From assembly GCA_965199975.1 (NCBI GenBank), contig OZ241340.1:620001-684000 (forward strand): DNA of 64,000 nt, written 5' to 3'. Made by a program: the position numbers and the translations under genes. The notes below the pieces were generated by a model. That model searched no databases, was not told where the DNA came from, and saw only the letters and a list, made by a program, of their open reading frames with translations. This document shows, piece after piece, positions 51,664 to 61,523 of the stretch. Within the stretch, counting starts at the first letter, position 1, and each line of letters begins with the position of its first letter. Source of the stretch: JASLDZ01 sp965199975. Its GTDB lineage: Bacteria > Pseudomonadota > Alphaproteobacteria > Caulobacterales > Caulobacteraceae.

Positions 51664-52584
51664 CTACTCGGGGGTCGACGTGTCCCACGCCGCCTGCATC
51701 CCAGCCTTGCAGCGGTCGATGACCGCGTCGAGGTCGGTGTCGTAGAGGCTGTCGGCGACGTCGTTGGAGAAGATCTCCACCACGTAAGGCCCGACGAACC
51801 CAGCCTTGCGCGTGGCCGCGATGAGCCGGCTTAGCGGGATCGCGCCCTCGCCCGGGACGATGCGGTCGGCGAAGGAGCGCGGAGTGCGCCAGTCGCTGGC
51901 TTGTACGGTGAAGATGCGGTCGCCGGCGCGGGCGATGGCCGCCTCCACCTCGGCGTTCCGCCAGATGTTCCAGTAGTCGAGGCACAGACCCACCTCGTCG
52001 CGGCCGGTCGCCTCGATCACCGCCAGCGCCTGGTCGATGGTCCAGATGGCGCTCTCGACGTTGACGGAGGTGGGATTGAGCGGCTCCAGCGCCAGTCTGA
52101 CGCCATGGTCGGCGGCCACCGGCGCCAGCGCCATGAGCTCGCGGGTCACCACCCGCATCGCATCGTCCGTGTCGCCTTTCGGATGGGCGCCGGTGTTGGT
52201 GATGAAGGGGACGCCGGGCGCGAAGCGGCCCAGCCGCTCGATCGTGCCTCGCAGCGCCGCCACCCGCTCGTCCAGCGGCTTGGGTTCGGGCGTCATCCGG
52301 CTGGCGAAGAAGGTGCGCACCTTCGGCTGCACGCCGCTGATCGACAGCCCAGCCGCTGAGATCGAGCGCATCTGCTCGGCCAATCGCCCGCCTTCGAGCT
52401 TGGCCTCCACAACCTCGATGGCGGCGAGCCCATGGCGCGCATAGCGCTCGATATCGCGCTCGAACGACCACGGCTGGGTGGTGAATTCACTGAGCCCTAA
52501 CACCAGGTCCCCGGTCGAGGCGTTCACATCGATCTCCCGGCGTTCAGCGTCGATCACGCGGATCGATACGCAGTCCCGAAGCAT
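51664..52584 (-). CDS. Sugar phosphate isomerase/epimerase family protein
   Basis: This is a 306-aa xylose-isomerase-like TIM barrel: LGLSEFTTQPWSFERDIERY, FITNTGAHPKGDTDDAMRVV, VRLALEPLNPTSVNVESAIW, GLCLDYWNIWRNAEVEAAIA and VEIFSNDVADSLYDTDLDAV. The conserved Glu, Asp and His-like residues could bind a metal. The ATG at 52584 has AAAGG upstream; a GTG near residue 27 is an alternative closer to where homologues start. Substrate (inositol- or keto-sugar-type) is unknown. Confidence 0.87.
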   Translation of the reverse strand: MLRDCVSIRVIDAERREIDVNASTGDLVLGLSEFTTQPWSFERDIERYARHGLAAIEVVEAKLEGGRLAEQMRSISAAGLSISGVQPKVRTFFASRMTPEPKPLDERVAALRGTIERLGRFAPGVPFITNTGAHPKGDTDDAMRVVTRELMALAPVAADHGVRLALEPLNPTSVNVESAIWTIDQALAVIEATGRDEVGLCLDYWNIWRNAEVEAAIARAGDRIFTVQASDWRTPRSFADRIVPGEGAIPLSRLIAATRKAGFVGPYVVEIFSNDVADSLYDTDLDAVIDRCKAGMQAAWDTSTPE

Positions 52585-52610
52585 CCCGCCTTTCGAGAGG
52601 CGTGGGAAGC

Positions 52611-54683
52611 TCAACCGCCGGCGACGCGCACCCGCGACTCGGCCCTCAGCCCGACGGCGTCCACCGCCGTCACCCGGTAGAAGCCCGCCGTGGCGGGGCG
52701 CCAGACCGGCGGGCCGCCGGCCGGCCCGGGCGCCAGCGGCCGGCCGTCGACGTACCAGCGCAGGGTCTCGCCCGTGCCCGCGAGCGCCAGCCCGGAGCCG
52801 GCGGGGCCGAAGCCGTCGACCATCACCTGCGCGCCGTTCGGGGGAAAAACGAGATGCGGCCCCGGCGCGAGGTCCGCAAGCCGCACCAGCGCCGCCGGAA
52901 CGGCCCGGGGCGCGGCGGCGATGGTCACGGGCGGCGCCTGCCCGCGCCCGGCCTCCAGCACGTCGAACACCTGGAACAGGAGCGGCAGGGCGGCCGAGCG
53001 GCCGGTCAGCCCCTCGCGGGCGCCGCCGTCGGGCCGCCCGGTCCACACCACCACGGTGAAGCCGGCGCCCACGCCCGCGGCCACCGCGTCGCGGAAGCCG
53101 TAGGAGGTGCCGGTCTTGAAGGCCAGGCGCGGGGCGCCGAGGCTGAGCGCCGGCGCCAGCCTGTCGGCCGGGGCGGGCGCGCCGCGCAGGATGTCGAGCA
53201 CCGCGGCCGCCGCCTCGGGCCGCACCAGGCGGCGGCCGGCGGCGTGGCGGGTGGCCTCGGCCTGCGCTCCGGTCCAGGCCAGGGGCTTGGCCACCCCGCC
53301 GTCGGCGAGGGCGGCGTAGAGCATGGCGAGGTCGCGCAGGGTCACGCCCTCCCCGCCCAGCGCCAGCGCCAGCCCCGGGTCGATCGCGGCCGCCTTGGGC
53401 CGCACCAGCCGGGCGCCGGCGCCCTGCAGCCGCGCCTCGAACGCCGCCGGCCCCACGCGCGAGAGCAGCGTCACCGCCGGCACGTTGAGCGAGTACTGCA
53501 GCGCCTCTCGCGCGGTCACCTCGCCGTGGAAGGCGTGTTCGAAGTCCTCCGGGGCGTAGCCCGAGAAGGCGATGGGCGCATCGGCCAGCCGGGTCTCGGG
53601 CGCGGCCAGCCCGCCCTCGAAGGCCTGGGCGTAGAGGAAGGGCTTCAGCGCCGAGCCCGGCGAGCGCAGGGCGCGGGTGGCGTCGACCCAGCCCCCCGGC
53701 CGATCGCGCCCCGCCGAGGTGACCGCCGCGCGCACGGCGCGCCCGTCGGTCTCGACCACCAGCACCGCGCAGGAGGTGGCGGGCCCCTGCGCCGCGGCGG
53801 TCTGGGCGGCGAGCGTCTCCAGCCGCGCCTGCAGGGCGGCGTCCAGGGTGGAGGTGACCGTAGGCTGGCCGGGGGGCGCGGCGCGGGCCAGCTCGCCCGC
53901 GGCGCTCCACGCCTGGGCGGGGAAGGCGGCGCGGCGCGGCAGGGGCTCGCGCGCGGCCTCCTGCGCGGCGCCGGGGGCGATCAGGCCGGCGGCCACGAGC
54001 CGCGCCAGCACCGCGGACCGCGCGCGCAGGGCGGCCTGCGGGCGGCGGTCGGGCCGGCGCGCCTCGGGCGCCTGGGGGAGCGCGATGAGCAGCGCCTGCT
54101 CGGCGTCGGTGAGGGCGGAGGGCTCGTGGCCGAAATAGGCGAGCGAGGCGGCGCGCACCCCTTCCAGCGGGCCGCCGTAGGGGGTCAGCGTCAGGTAGTC
54201 GGCCAGGATCTCGCGCTTGGAGAAGCGCACCTCCAGCTGCAGGGCGCGCACCGCCTCCAGCGCCTTGGCGGCGAAGGTGCGTGGACGCGGGTCGAGCCGG
54301 CGGGCCAGTTGCATGGTCAGCGTCGAGGCGCCCGAGCGGACGCGCCGGGCCGACAGGTCGTCGGCTGCGGCGCGCAGCACCGCCAGCGGGTCCACCCCGC
54401 GGTGCGCGTCGAAGCGCGCGTCCTCCAGGGCCACCAGCCGCTGGAGGAAGACCGGGTCGGTGCGGTCGAGGTCGGCGCGCAGGCGCCAGCGGCCGTTCTC
54501 CACCGTCAGCGCCCGCAGCCAGGCGCCATGGCGGTCCAGCACCACGGGCGAGGCGCGCGCCAGCTTGTCCAGCGGCGGCGGGAAGGCGAGGTCGAGCCCG
54601 ACCAGCCCCGCGGTGAGCGCCAGCACGCCGGCCAGCACGCCGGGCAGGCGACGCGACCAGCGCGCGGCGGCCGCCGGGTTCAC
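52611..54683 (-). CDS. pbpC: Penicillin-binding protein 1C
   Basis: PbpC is a bifunctional peptidoglycan glycosyltransferase/transpeptidase. The 690-aa protein has one N-terminal membrane helix (LPGVLAGVLALTAGLVGLDL), the glycosyltransferase block VALEDARFDAHRGVDPLAVL and GASTLTMQLARRL, then the transpeptidase with SxxK (SPGSALKPFLYA), SxN (QYSLNVPAV) and KTG (FKTGTSYGFRDA). A C-terminal PBP1C-type domain follows (LVFPPNGAQVMVDGFGPAG). It starts at GTG 54683, overlapping the stop of the A2M gene (GTGA), the classical A2M-PBP1C pair. Confidence 0.95.
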   Translation of the reverse strand: MNPAAAARWSRRLPGVLAGVLALTAGLVGLDLAFPPPLDKLARASPVVLDRHGAWLRALTVENGRWRLRADLDRTDPVFLQRLVALEDARFDAHRGVDPLAVLRAAADDLSARRVRSGASTLTMQLARRLDPRPRTFAAKALEAVRALQLEVRFSKREILADYLTLTPYGGPLEGVRAASLAYFGHEPSALTDAEQALLIALPQAPEARRPDRRPQAALRARSAVLARLVAAGLIAPGAAQEAAREPLPRRAAFPAQAWSAAGELARAAPPGQPTVTSTLDAALQARLETLAAQTAAAQGPATSCAVLVVETDGRAVRAAVTSAGRDRPGGWVDATRALRSPGSALKPFLYAQAFEGGLAAPETRLADAPIAFSGYAPEDFEHAFHGEVTAREALQYSLNVPAVTLLSRVGPAAFEARLQGAGARLVRPKAAAIDPGLALALGGEGVTLRDLAMLYAALADGGVAKPLAWTGAQAEATRHAAGRRLVRPEAAAAVLDILRGAPAPADRLAPALSLGAPRLAFKTGTSYGFRDAVAAGVGAGFTVVVWTGRPDGGAREGLTGRSAALPLLFQVFDVLEAGRGQAPPVTIAAAPRAVPAALVRLADLAPGPHLVFPPNGAQVMVDGFGPAGSGLALAGTGETLRWYVDGRPLAPGPAGGPPVWRPATAGFYRVTAVDAVGLRAESRVRVAGG

Positions 54684-57600
54684 GGCAGGGAGGCGATCCG
54701 CGCCCGGCCGGCGGCGGAGTGCGCCTGCACCTGCGGCCGGTACATGTCGCGCGCCTCGGCGCCGGGCAGGAAGAAGTCGCCGGGCGTGACCGCGCGCGCG
54801 ATGTAGGCCAGGGCGAAGGGCTTGCCGCCCTTGAGGGTGATGGCGGCGATGTAGCGGTCGTCGCGCTTCTCCTGCACCGAGGCCTCCGTCAGCGGCCCGA
54901 GGAAGGCGAAGGCGCCCGCGGGCGTCGCCTCCTGCCCCGGCCTGGCGGCGACCGCCTGCTGGGCGTCCTCGGGCTTGACGATGGATTCGATCTCGAAGCC
55001 GGCCGGCAGGGCGTCGTCGATCACCGTCATGCGCGAGCGCTGGGCGGCGCCGCGGCCGGTGAGCCGCACGACGATGCGCTGGCCTTGCTTGATCGCGCCA
55101 GGGTCGAGCGGGGCCCCGCCCACGGCGAACAGGCGCTTGTCGACGCTGAGGTATGCGCCCCCCGCCGGCGGCGCAGCCAGCGGCAGGCCGTGCACGGTGA
55201 CGGTGCGCCAGATCGGACCGCCTGCGTTGGCGAAGCGCGCGTCGGCCAGGCGACCGACGCCCCACTTGGCCCCGCCGAGGGAGCGCACGCCCGTCGCGGT
55301 GATCCGCACGGGACCGGAGGCGGCGAACATGGCGTGGGCGGCGCGCAGCAGGAACGCCTGCTCCTGGGTGTTGAGCGAGTCGGGGTCGCGCACGGTGTTC
55401 TCCAGCCGGCCCTGCAGGCTGCGCGCGATCCCGGGCTCCCCCGCCTCGTAGGCGAGGGCGACTACGCCGGCGAGGTCGCGCAACGGGCTCTGGTAGATGT
55501 CGTCGAACGCCTTGTAGTCGAGCGCGCGCGCCGCCTGCACGAAGCTGTCGTGCGCGCGGCCGCGATCGCCCATGGCGGCGAGGCCTGCGCCCACCTGCGC
55601 GCGGGCCAGCGCGCTGGGCTCGGTCTTGAAGCCCACGTCGTGGAACCAGCGCAGGCGCGGCAGGTCGCCCCGGCGCGCCTTGGCCAGGTCGTAGAGCGCG
55701 TAGGCGGCGGTGCGGCTCTGCAGCTCGGCGGTGATGAGCTTGGCCTGGGCGGCGTCGGGGCCGAACGGCTCGGGCGAGACCGAGGTCTTGTAGCCCAGGG
55801 AGTCGAAGCCCTCCGGCCGTGACAGGAGGCGCACGGCGCCGAGCGCGCGGGCCAGTGCGTCCTGCGGCACGGACGCGCCGCGGGCCTGCGCCTCCAGCAG
55901 GAAGTCGACCACGTAGGCGCCCAGCCAGCCGTCCGCCTCGCCGTCGGCCACGCGCCACAGGCCGAACGAGCCGTCCAGCGACTCGCGGTCCATCAGCTGG
56001 CCCACCGCGCCGGCCAGGGCCGCGGGCGTGCGGCGGGGATCGCCGCCCTCGCCGTAGAGGATGGGGGCGGTGGTCGAGACCAGCTGCTCGCTGCAGCCAT
56101 AGGGATAGCGCGAAAGGCTCTCGGCGATGGGGGCGGGATCGAACCCGCGGAACGGCGAGTACGACACCGTCATCGACACGCCGCCCGGCGACAGCCCGGC
56201 CAGGAGCGCGGGCGAGGGCGTGAACGCCTCGCCGGGCCGCTGCAGGTCGACGGTGGCGCGCGTCACCGGCCCCCAGCCGAAGCGTGTCTGCAGGGGGTAG
56301 CTGCGCGTGGTGTCGTAGCCCGGCCCCGCCACGTGCACATCGATGCGGCCCACGCCGGGGCGGTCGGGCGCGGTGATGTCGGCGTGCATGACCACGCGCT
56401 GGCCCAGCACCAGCTGCAGCAGCTGGCGGAAGGGGGCGAGGATGCCGCCGCGCCCGAACAGCTCGGCCACGAAGCCCCCTGGCCGGCCTTCCACGTCGTG
56501 CACCTCCAGCGCGGCAGAGGCGCGGTCGCCGGGCGCCAGGAAGCGCGGCGGCGAAAGCTCGACCACCACGGGCTCGCGGATGATCACGTCGGAGGCGCCG
56601 GAGCCCACCGCATCGTCGCTCCACGCCACCGCCACCAGCCGCAGCTGGCCGTTGAAGTCGGGCGAGGCGGGCAGGCGCACCGTGGCGTGGCCCGCCGCAT
56701 CGGTGTCGACCACCCCCGACCACAGCGCCACCGTCTTGATCGGCGTGGCCGAGAGCGCCTCGCCGCCGGCGCCCATCTCGTCGCCGCCCGAGCGGATGGC
56801 CGCGGCCGCGCCGAGGTTGGGGTCTAGCAACCGGCCGTAGTCGTCGCGGTAGGCCAGGCCCAGCTCGCGCTTGCCGAAGTACCAGGCGGCGGGGTCGGGG
56901 GTCTTCTGGTGGGTCAGGCGCAGTATGCCTTCGTCCACCGCGGCCAGGGTCACGTGGGCGTGGCGGCCGAAGCCCAGGCCGCGCACCGTCAGCGGCACCA
57001 CCAGCGGCTGGCGGCTGTCCACCTTGGCCGGCGCGGCGAAGGTCACGTTGAGGATGCGGCCGGGCGTCTTCAGCGGCACGTAGAGCACCCCCAGCGCCCG
57101 GCGCGGCTTGGGGCTGGAGACCGGGTCGCGCGGCTGCACCACGCTGACCAGCACGTACGCCCCGCCGCCCCAGTCGGCGCCGGCATTCAGCCGCACCACA
57201 GCGCCGCCCTTGGGCACGCTCAGCGCGGTCAGCTTGATCAGCCGGTCGGTGGCCACCGCCACCTGCGCCTCGCCCGCGAAGGGCGCCTGGATGCGCACCT
57301 CCACCGTGTCGCCGACGCGATAGTCGGTCTTCACCGGCGAGAGGCGGGCGGTGTCGGGCGCCTCGGCGCCGTCGGTGGGCTCGCTCCAGCCGGAGGCCTG
57401 GCGCACGACGGTGCGCGCGCCGGTGGCGGCGTCTTGCAGCTCCAGCCGGTAGTCGCCCCAGGGGAGGCGCTTGCTGATGCGTGCGGGCGCGCCGGCGCCC
57501 AAGGCCAGCACGCCCTTGGCGATCGGCTTGTCGCGGCTGGTGCGCCGCCACGACCAGCGGCCGTTGGCTTCGAACCAGTCGTAGGTCCAGGTCTCGGCGA

Positions 57601-59677
57601 CGAGCAGATAGGTGACCGCCCTGGCGGCGACGCGCCGGCCCGCGGGGTCGACCGCGATCACCTCGAAGGTCTGCAACGGCGTCTCGCCCGAGCCGGCGGT
57701 GGCCTTGACGCCCAGGTAGAGCGGCTTGGTCCGCAGCTTCAGCCTGGCCGTTTCGCTCACGGGCCGCCCGCCCGGTTCGAACACCGAGGCGGTGAGCACC
57801 GCGGCCAGGGGGTTGACGGTGTCGCCCGCCGCCGCCGCCGCCAGCGAGGTCATGGCGTGGCCCGCCCCGTCGGTGACGGTGTCGGGCGAGGAGACGAGCT
57901 TCTCATTGTAGGCGTGCTGGGAGTCGCCCCAGCGATAATCCTTGAAGGCGGGGAAGGGATCGTCGTCCTGGCGGATGCGCGTCTCGGCCTGCACCGCCAG
58001 GCCGGCCGCCGCCGCGCCGTAGAGGAAGCGCGCGTCGATCCGCACCGGGCGGGTCTCGCCGGCCATGATGGGGCGGCCCGCATCGGCGGCCACGCTCACC
58101 GCCAGCCGCTGGGGCGCGAAATCCTCCACCTGGAAGGTGGTCTGGCCCGAGGGCGCGTCGGAGCCGTCCATCTGCAGCACCGCCGTCCAGGCGCCCCGCG
58201 GCGAGGTCCTGGGCAGGACGAGGTCCTGCGCCACCGCCCCGTTGGGCGCGCGCGCGAAGCGCATGCGGCCGTACTCCAGCCCCGAGGGGCGGCGGATCAC
58301 CAGGGCGCCCGCCCGCTCGCTCACCGCGTGGCCCAGCCGGTCGCGCACCAGCGCCACCACGTGCACGGTCTCGCCCGGCCGGTAGACCCCGCGGTCGGCG
58401 TAGACGAAGCCGTCCAGCAGGGAGGCGGAGTCGGACGCCGCCTTGCCCGTCTCCGGCGCGGCGCCGGGGGCGCGGCGCCCGCCCACGTCCTGGCTGGAGA
58501 GGTCCACCGGCGAGCGGTCGAGGTCCAGCGTGGTGAAGTCGCCGCGCGGGCCGTAGGCCATCACCGCGGCGGGCGCCGCCCCCGCCTCCCCGGCCAAGAG
58601 CGCCCGTGGAAAACGGACATGGCCCGCACCGTCGGTGGCGGCGGAGGACAGGTCCTGCCCGTCCTTGCCTACCAGCGCCACGCGGACGCCCGACATGGCG
58701 TGGGCGGTCTTGAGCGAGCGCACCGTCACGTCCAGCGCGTCCGACCCGTCGTAGGCCTGCAGCGCCATGTCGGTGAAGAGGATCCAGCGGCGCGCCTGCG
58801 CCGGCGTGGGTGGGTCGACCTCGCCCGCCTTGGGCTTGGCGCGCCCGTCGGAGGCGTCCTTGGCCTCGACGAGATAGGCGCCCGGCTCCAGCGTCTTGAG
58901 CACGGCGCCCAGGGGGAAGACGGTGGTGACGCGCTGGTCCACCGCGCCGCGCACGTCCACCGTGCCCGTCCACACCTTGCGCCCGTCGCCGCCCACGCCT
59001 TCGGCGCCGCCGTCGTAGGCGTAGCCGCCCTCGGGGGTGGGGTCGGTCTTGGTGATCGCCTTGCGCACGAGGTTGCGGTCGGGCACGCGCCAGACCTCGA
59101 CGGCCAGGCGCGAGACGTTGACGGTCTCCAGCCCCACGCCGTCGGCGTCCTCCCGCGGCAGGATCACCCCGTCGCCGGCGAAGGCCACGAACGGGGCCTT
59201 GAGCTCGCCGCCGAAATCGACCGTGGCGTCGTCGGCCAGCACCTCGCCGCCCGCGGAAGGCAGGCCGTGCAGCAGGGTGAGCTTGCGCCCGTCGTAGCCG
59301 ACCCCGGCCACGCACAGCTCGTCGCCGTTGACCGTCACCGCGGCGGGATGGTCGAGGTCGGGGGAGAAGGAGACGAAGTCGCCGTAGGCGCGGCGCGGAT
59401 CCAGCGGCCGGCTCATGCGCACGCACGCCAGCGGCGAGCCGTGCGTGGTGTCGAGCCGCGAGGTCCACACCGCAAAGCCCGAGGGGCGCTGCGCCGGCGC
59501 GCGCGGGGCCGAGGCGGCGCGCGGATGGCCGAACAGCGGCCACGCCACGGCGCCCGGAGCGGGTGCGAGCGCGGGGCGCGAGGGCGCATGTGTGACGTAG
59601 CCCGCCGCATAGCCGGCGACCACCGCGGCGCCAACCAGCGCCACGACGCCCCAGAGACGACGCGGAGTCTGCGCCAC
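54680..59677 (-). CDS. Alpha-2-macroglobulin family protein with thioester motif
   Basis: This 1665-aa periplasmic protease trap has an N-terminal membrane anchor (GVVALVGAAVVAGYAAGYVT), macroglobulin domains with a bait-like region, and the thioester motif GCSEQ (Cys1195) in YPYGCSEQLVSTTAP. It ends with a C-terminal receptor-like domain. Bacterial A2Ms of this YfhM type covalently trap proteases that reach the periplasm and pair with PBP1C to repair the wall. I place the start at the GTG at 59677, preceded by GGGGGAGG, rather than using the much longer open frame. It is divergent from the sphingolipid cluster. Confidence 0.93.
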   Translation of the reverse strand: MAQTPRRLWGVVALVGAAVVAGYAAGYVTHAPSRPALAPAPGAVAWPLFGHPRAASAPRAPAQRPSGFAVWTSRLDTTHGSPLACVRMSRPLDPRRAYGDFVSFSPDLDHPAAVTVNGDELCVAGVGYDGRKLTLLHGLPSAGGEVLADDATVDFGGELKAPFVAFAGDGVILPREDADGVGLETVNVSRLAVEVWRVPDRNLVRKAITKTDPTPEGGYAYDGGAEGVGGDGRKVWTGTVDVRGAVDQRVTTVFPLGAVLKTLEPGAYLVEAKDASDGRAKPKAGEVDPPTPAQARRWILFTDMALQAYDGSDALDVTVRSLKTAHAMSGVRVALVGKDGQDLSSAATDGAGHVRFPRALLAGEAGAAPAAVMAYGPRGDFTTLDLDRSPVDLSSQDVGGRRAPGAAPETGKAASDSASLLDGFVYADRGVYRPGETVHVVALVRDRLGHAVSERAGALVIRRPSGLEYGRMRFARAPNGAVAQDLVLPRTSPRGAWTAVLQMDGSDAPSGQTTFQVEDFAPQRLAVSVAADAGRPIMAGETRPVRIDARFLYGAAAAGLAVQAETRIRQDDDPFPAFKDYRWGDSQHAYNEKLVSSPDTVTDGAGHAMTSLAAAAAGDTVNPLAAVLTASVFEPGGRPVSETARLKLRTKPLYLGVKATAGSGETPLQTFEVIAVDPAGRRVAARAVTYLLVAETWTYDWFEANGRWSWRRTSRDKPIAKGVLALGAGAPARISKRLPWGDYRLELQDAATGARTVVRQASGWSEPTDGAEAPDTARLSPVKTDYRVGDTVEVRIQAPFAGEAQVAVATDRLIKLTALSVPKGGAVVRLNAGADWGGGAYVLVSVVQPRDPVSSPKPRRALGVLYVPLKTPGRILNVTFAAPAKVDSRQPLVVPLTVRGLGFGRHAHVTLAAVDEGILRLTHQKTPDPAAWYFGKRELGLAYRDDYGRLLDPNLGAAAAIRSGGDEMGAGGEALSATPIKTVALWSGVVDTDAAGHATVRLPASPDFNGQLRLVAVAWSDDAVGSGASDVIIREPVVVELSPPRFLAPGDRASAALEVHDVEGRPGGFVAELFGRGGILAPFRQLLQLVLGQRVVMHADITAPDRPGVGRIDVHVAGPGYDTTRSYPLQTRFGWGPVTRATVDLQRPGEAFTPSPALLAGLSPGGVSMTVSYSPFRGFDPAPIAESLSRYPYGCSEQLVSTTAPILYGEGGDPRRTPAALAGAVGQLMDRESLDGSFGLWRVADGEADGWLGAYVVDFLLEAQARGASVPQDALARALGAVRLLSRPEGFDSLGYKTSVSPEPFGPDAAQAKLITAELQSRTAAYALYDLAKARRGDLPRLRWFHDVGFKTEPSALARAQVGAGLAAMGDRGRAHDSFVQAARALDYKAFDDIYQSPLRDLAGVVALAYEAGEPGIARSLQGRLENTVRDPDSLNTQEQAFLLRAAHAMFAASGPVRITATGVRSLGGAKWGVGRLADARFANAGGPIWRTVTVHGLPLAAPPAGGAYLSVDKRLFAVGGAPLDPGAIKQGQRIVVRLTGRGAAQRSRMTVIDDALPAGFEIESIVKPEDAQQAVAARPGQEATPAGAFAFLGPLTEASVQEKRDDRYIAAITLKGGKPFALAYIARAVTPGDFFLPGAEARDMYRPQVQAHSAAGRARIASLP

Positions 59678-59824
59678 GATCCGCCTCCCCCGAGTCCGAT
59701 CCAGCGAGAGCTTCCCCGAACACCCCCGGGTCGTCAATCCGTCTCGCGGCGAGACCATCGGGTCCACCCGCTTCACCCCGCGGACGCGACTTGCGATCCG
59801 TCGCCGGGCGCCTGAGAAGCTCGT

Positions 59825-61522
59825 GTGCGCCCGACGCCGACCCTTCCCGAACGGCGTCTTCCCCCCGACGCGCCGACCCTGCCTGAGGCCCTGCGCCTGG
59901 CCGCTCGGGAGGAGACCGGGATCAATCTCCATGGGGCGCGGGGCGAGCTGGTCCGCGCCCTGCCGTACCGGGAGCTGCTCGACCTCGCCCATCGGCGCGC
60001 GGGCCGCCTGCAGGGCGCCGGGCTCGCCCGCGGCGCACGCGTCGGCCTGGTCGCCGAGACGAGCGTCGACTTCATAGCCGACTTCTTCGCCTGCCAGTTG
60101 GCCGGCCTCATCCCCGCGCCCATGCCCATGCCCGCGCCGTTGGGGGGGCGCGACGCCTATGTGGACGCCATCGCCCGGCTGCTGGGCGGCTGCGGCGCGG
60201 CGGCGGCCTCGGGGCCCGCGGCGTTGAGGCCGCTGCTGGAGGCGGCCGCGGCGCGGGCGGGCGCGCGCCTGCTGGATGTGGAGGCCTTGCCTGACGCGCC
60301 GGTCGCGCCGGCGCCCGCCGCGCCCGACGACGCGTGCTACCTGCAGTTCTCCTCCGGCAGCACCCGGGCGCCCACCGGCGTGTTGGTCACCCACCGCGCG
60401 CTGATGGCGAACGTCAGCGCGATCATCCGCCACGGGCTCAAGGTCGAGGCGCGGGACCGTGCGGTCTCCTGGCTGCCGCTGTTCCACGACATGGGCCTGG
60501 TCGGCTTCCTGCTCAGCCCGCTGGCCGCCGCCATGTCGGTCGACCTGATGGCGACGGACGCCTTCGTGCGCCGGCCGCTTCTGTGGCTGAAGCTGATGAG
60601 CGACAACGGCGGGACCGTCTCCTACAGCCCCACCTTCGGCTACGAGCTCTGCGCCCGGCGGGCCGAGACCGCCGACGTGTCGGGGCTGGACCTGTCGCGC
60701 TGGCGCGTGGCGGGCGTGGGGGGCGACATGGTGCGCGCCGCGCCGCTGGCGACGTTCGCACGCCGCTTCGCCGCATCCGGCTTTTCCGACCGCGCCTTCG
60801 TGGCCAGCTACGGCATGGCCGAGGCCACCCTGGCGCTGACCATGGCCCCCCTGGGCGGCGGCCTGCGGCGCGAGACCGTGGCCATGGAGGCGCTGGAGCG
60901 GGGCGGCGCGCGAGGCGCCGGCGCCATGACCGGCCGCACGCTGGACTTCGTAGGATGCGGGCCCGTCCTGCCCGGGCACGAGCTCGAGGTGCGCGGCGAG
61001 ACGGACGCGCGCCTGCCGGAGCGGCGCGTCGGGCGCGTCTTCGTGCGCGGCCCCAGCCTCATGCAAGGCTACTTCGGCCAGCCCGAGGCGACCGCGGCCG
61101 TCCTCTCCGCCGACGGCTGGCTGGATACCGGCGACCTGGGCTTCCTGGCCGACGGCGAGTTCGTGCCCACGGGGCGCGGCAAGGACATGATCCTCCTGAA
61201 CGGGCGCAACATCTGGCCGCAGGATTTGGAGTGGACCGCCGAGGCGGAGGTCGCGGGCCTGCGCACGGGCGACGTCGCCGCCTTCCCGGCCGAGGCGGAC
61301 GGCGCCGCGGTCGTCGTCCTAGTGCAGGCGCGCACGCGCGAGCCCGCACCTCGCGCGCAACTGGCGGCCGAGGTGGGCGCGCTCCTGCGCAGCCATCACG
61401 GGGTGGAGGCGCACGTGCGCCTGGTCGGCCCCAACGCCCTGCCGCACACCTCGTCGGGCAAGCTGCGCCGGTCCGAGGCGCGCAAGCTGTTCCTCGCCGG
61501 CGCCTTCGCCGAGCCCGCGTGA
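59825..61522 (+). CDS. Fatty acyl-ACP/AMP ligase of sphingolipid cluster (AasR-like)
   Basis: This ANL-superfamily enzyme (565 aa) activates fatty acids as acyl-adenylates and probably loads the adjacent acyl carrier protein. Motifs: LQFSSGSTRAPTGVLVTHRA (P-loop), SWLPLFHDMGLVGFLL, VASYGMAEATLAL, DGWLDTGDLGFLADG and GRGKDMILLNGRNIWPQDLE. It resembles FadD/FAAL proteins of the Caulobacter sphingolipid locus. It starts at GTG 59825 and is first in a four-gene run with cerR-like, acp and spt genes, in the same order as in C. crescentus CC_1165-CC_1162. Confidence 0.9.
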   Translation: MRPTPTLPERRLPPDAPTLPEALRLAAREETGINLHGARGELVRALPYRELLDLAHRRAGRLQGAGLARGARVGLVAETSVDFIADFFACQLAGLIPAPMPMPAPLGGRDAYVDAIARLLGGCGAAAASGPAALRPLLEAAAARAGARLLDVEALPDAPVAPAPAAPDDACYLQFSSGSTRAPTGVLVTHRALMANVSAIIRHGLKVEARDRAVSWLPLFHDMGLVGFLLSPLAAAMSVDLMATDAFVRRPLLWLKLMSDNGGTVSYSPTFGYELCARRAETADVSGLDLSRWRVAGVGGDMVRAAPLATFARRFAASGFSDRAFVASYGMAEATLALTMAPLGGGLRRETVAMEALERGGARGAGAMTGRTLDFVGCGPVLPGHELEVRGETDARLPERRVGRVFVRGPSLMQGYFGQPEATAAVLSADGWLDTGDLGFLADGEFVPTGRGKDMILLNGRNIWPQDLEWTAEAEVAGLRTGDVAAFPAEADGAAVVVLVQARTREPAPRAQLAAEVGALLRSHHGVEAHVRLVGPNALPHTSSGKLRRSEARKLFLAGAFAEPA

Positions 61523-61523
61523 G

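Noticed and set aside
54684..61066. Minus-strand frame extending the A2M protein to over 2100 codons
   Set aside because: The upstream part is antisense to the acyl ligase gene. The GTG at 59677 has a strong Shine-Dalgarno and begins the membrane anchor.
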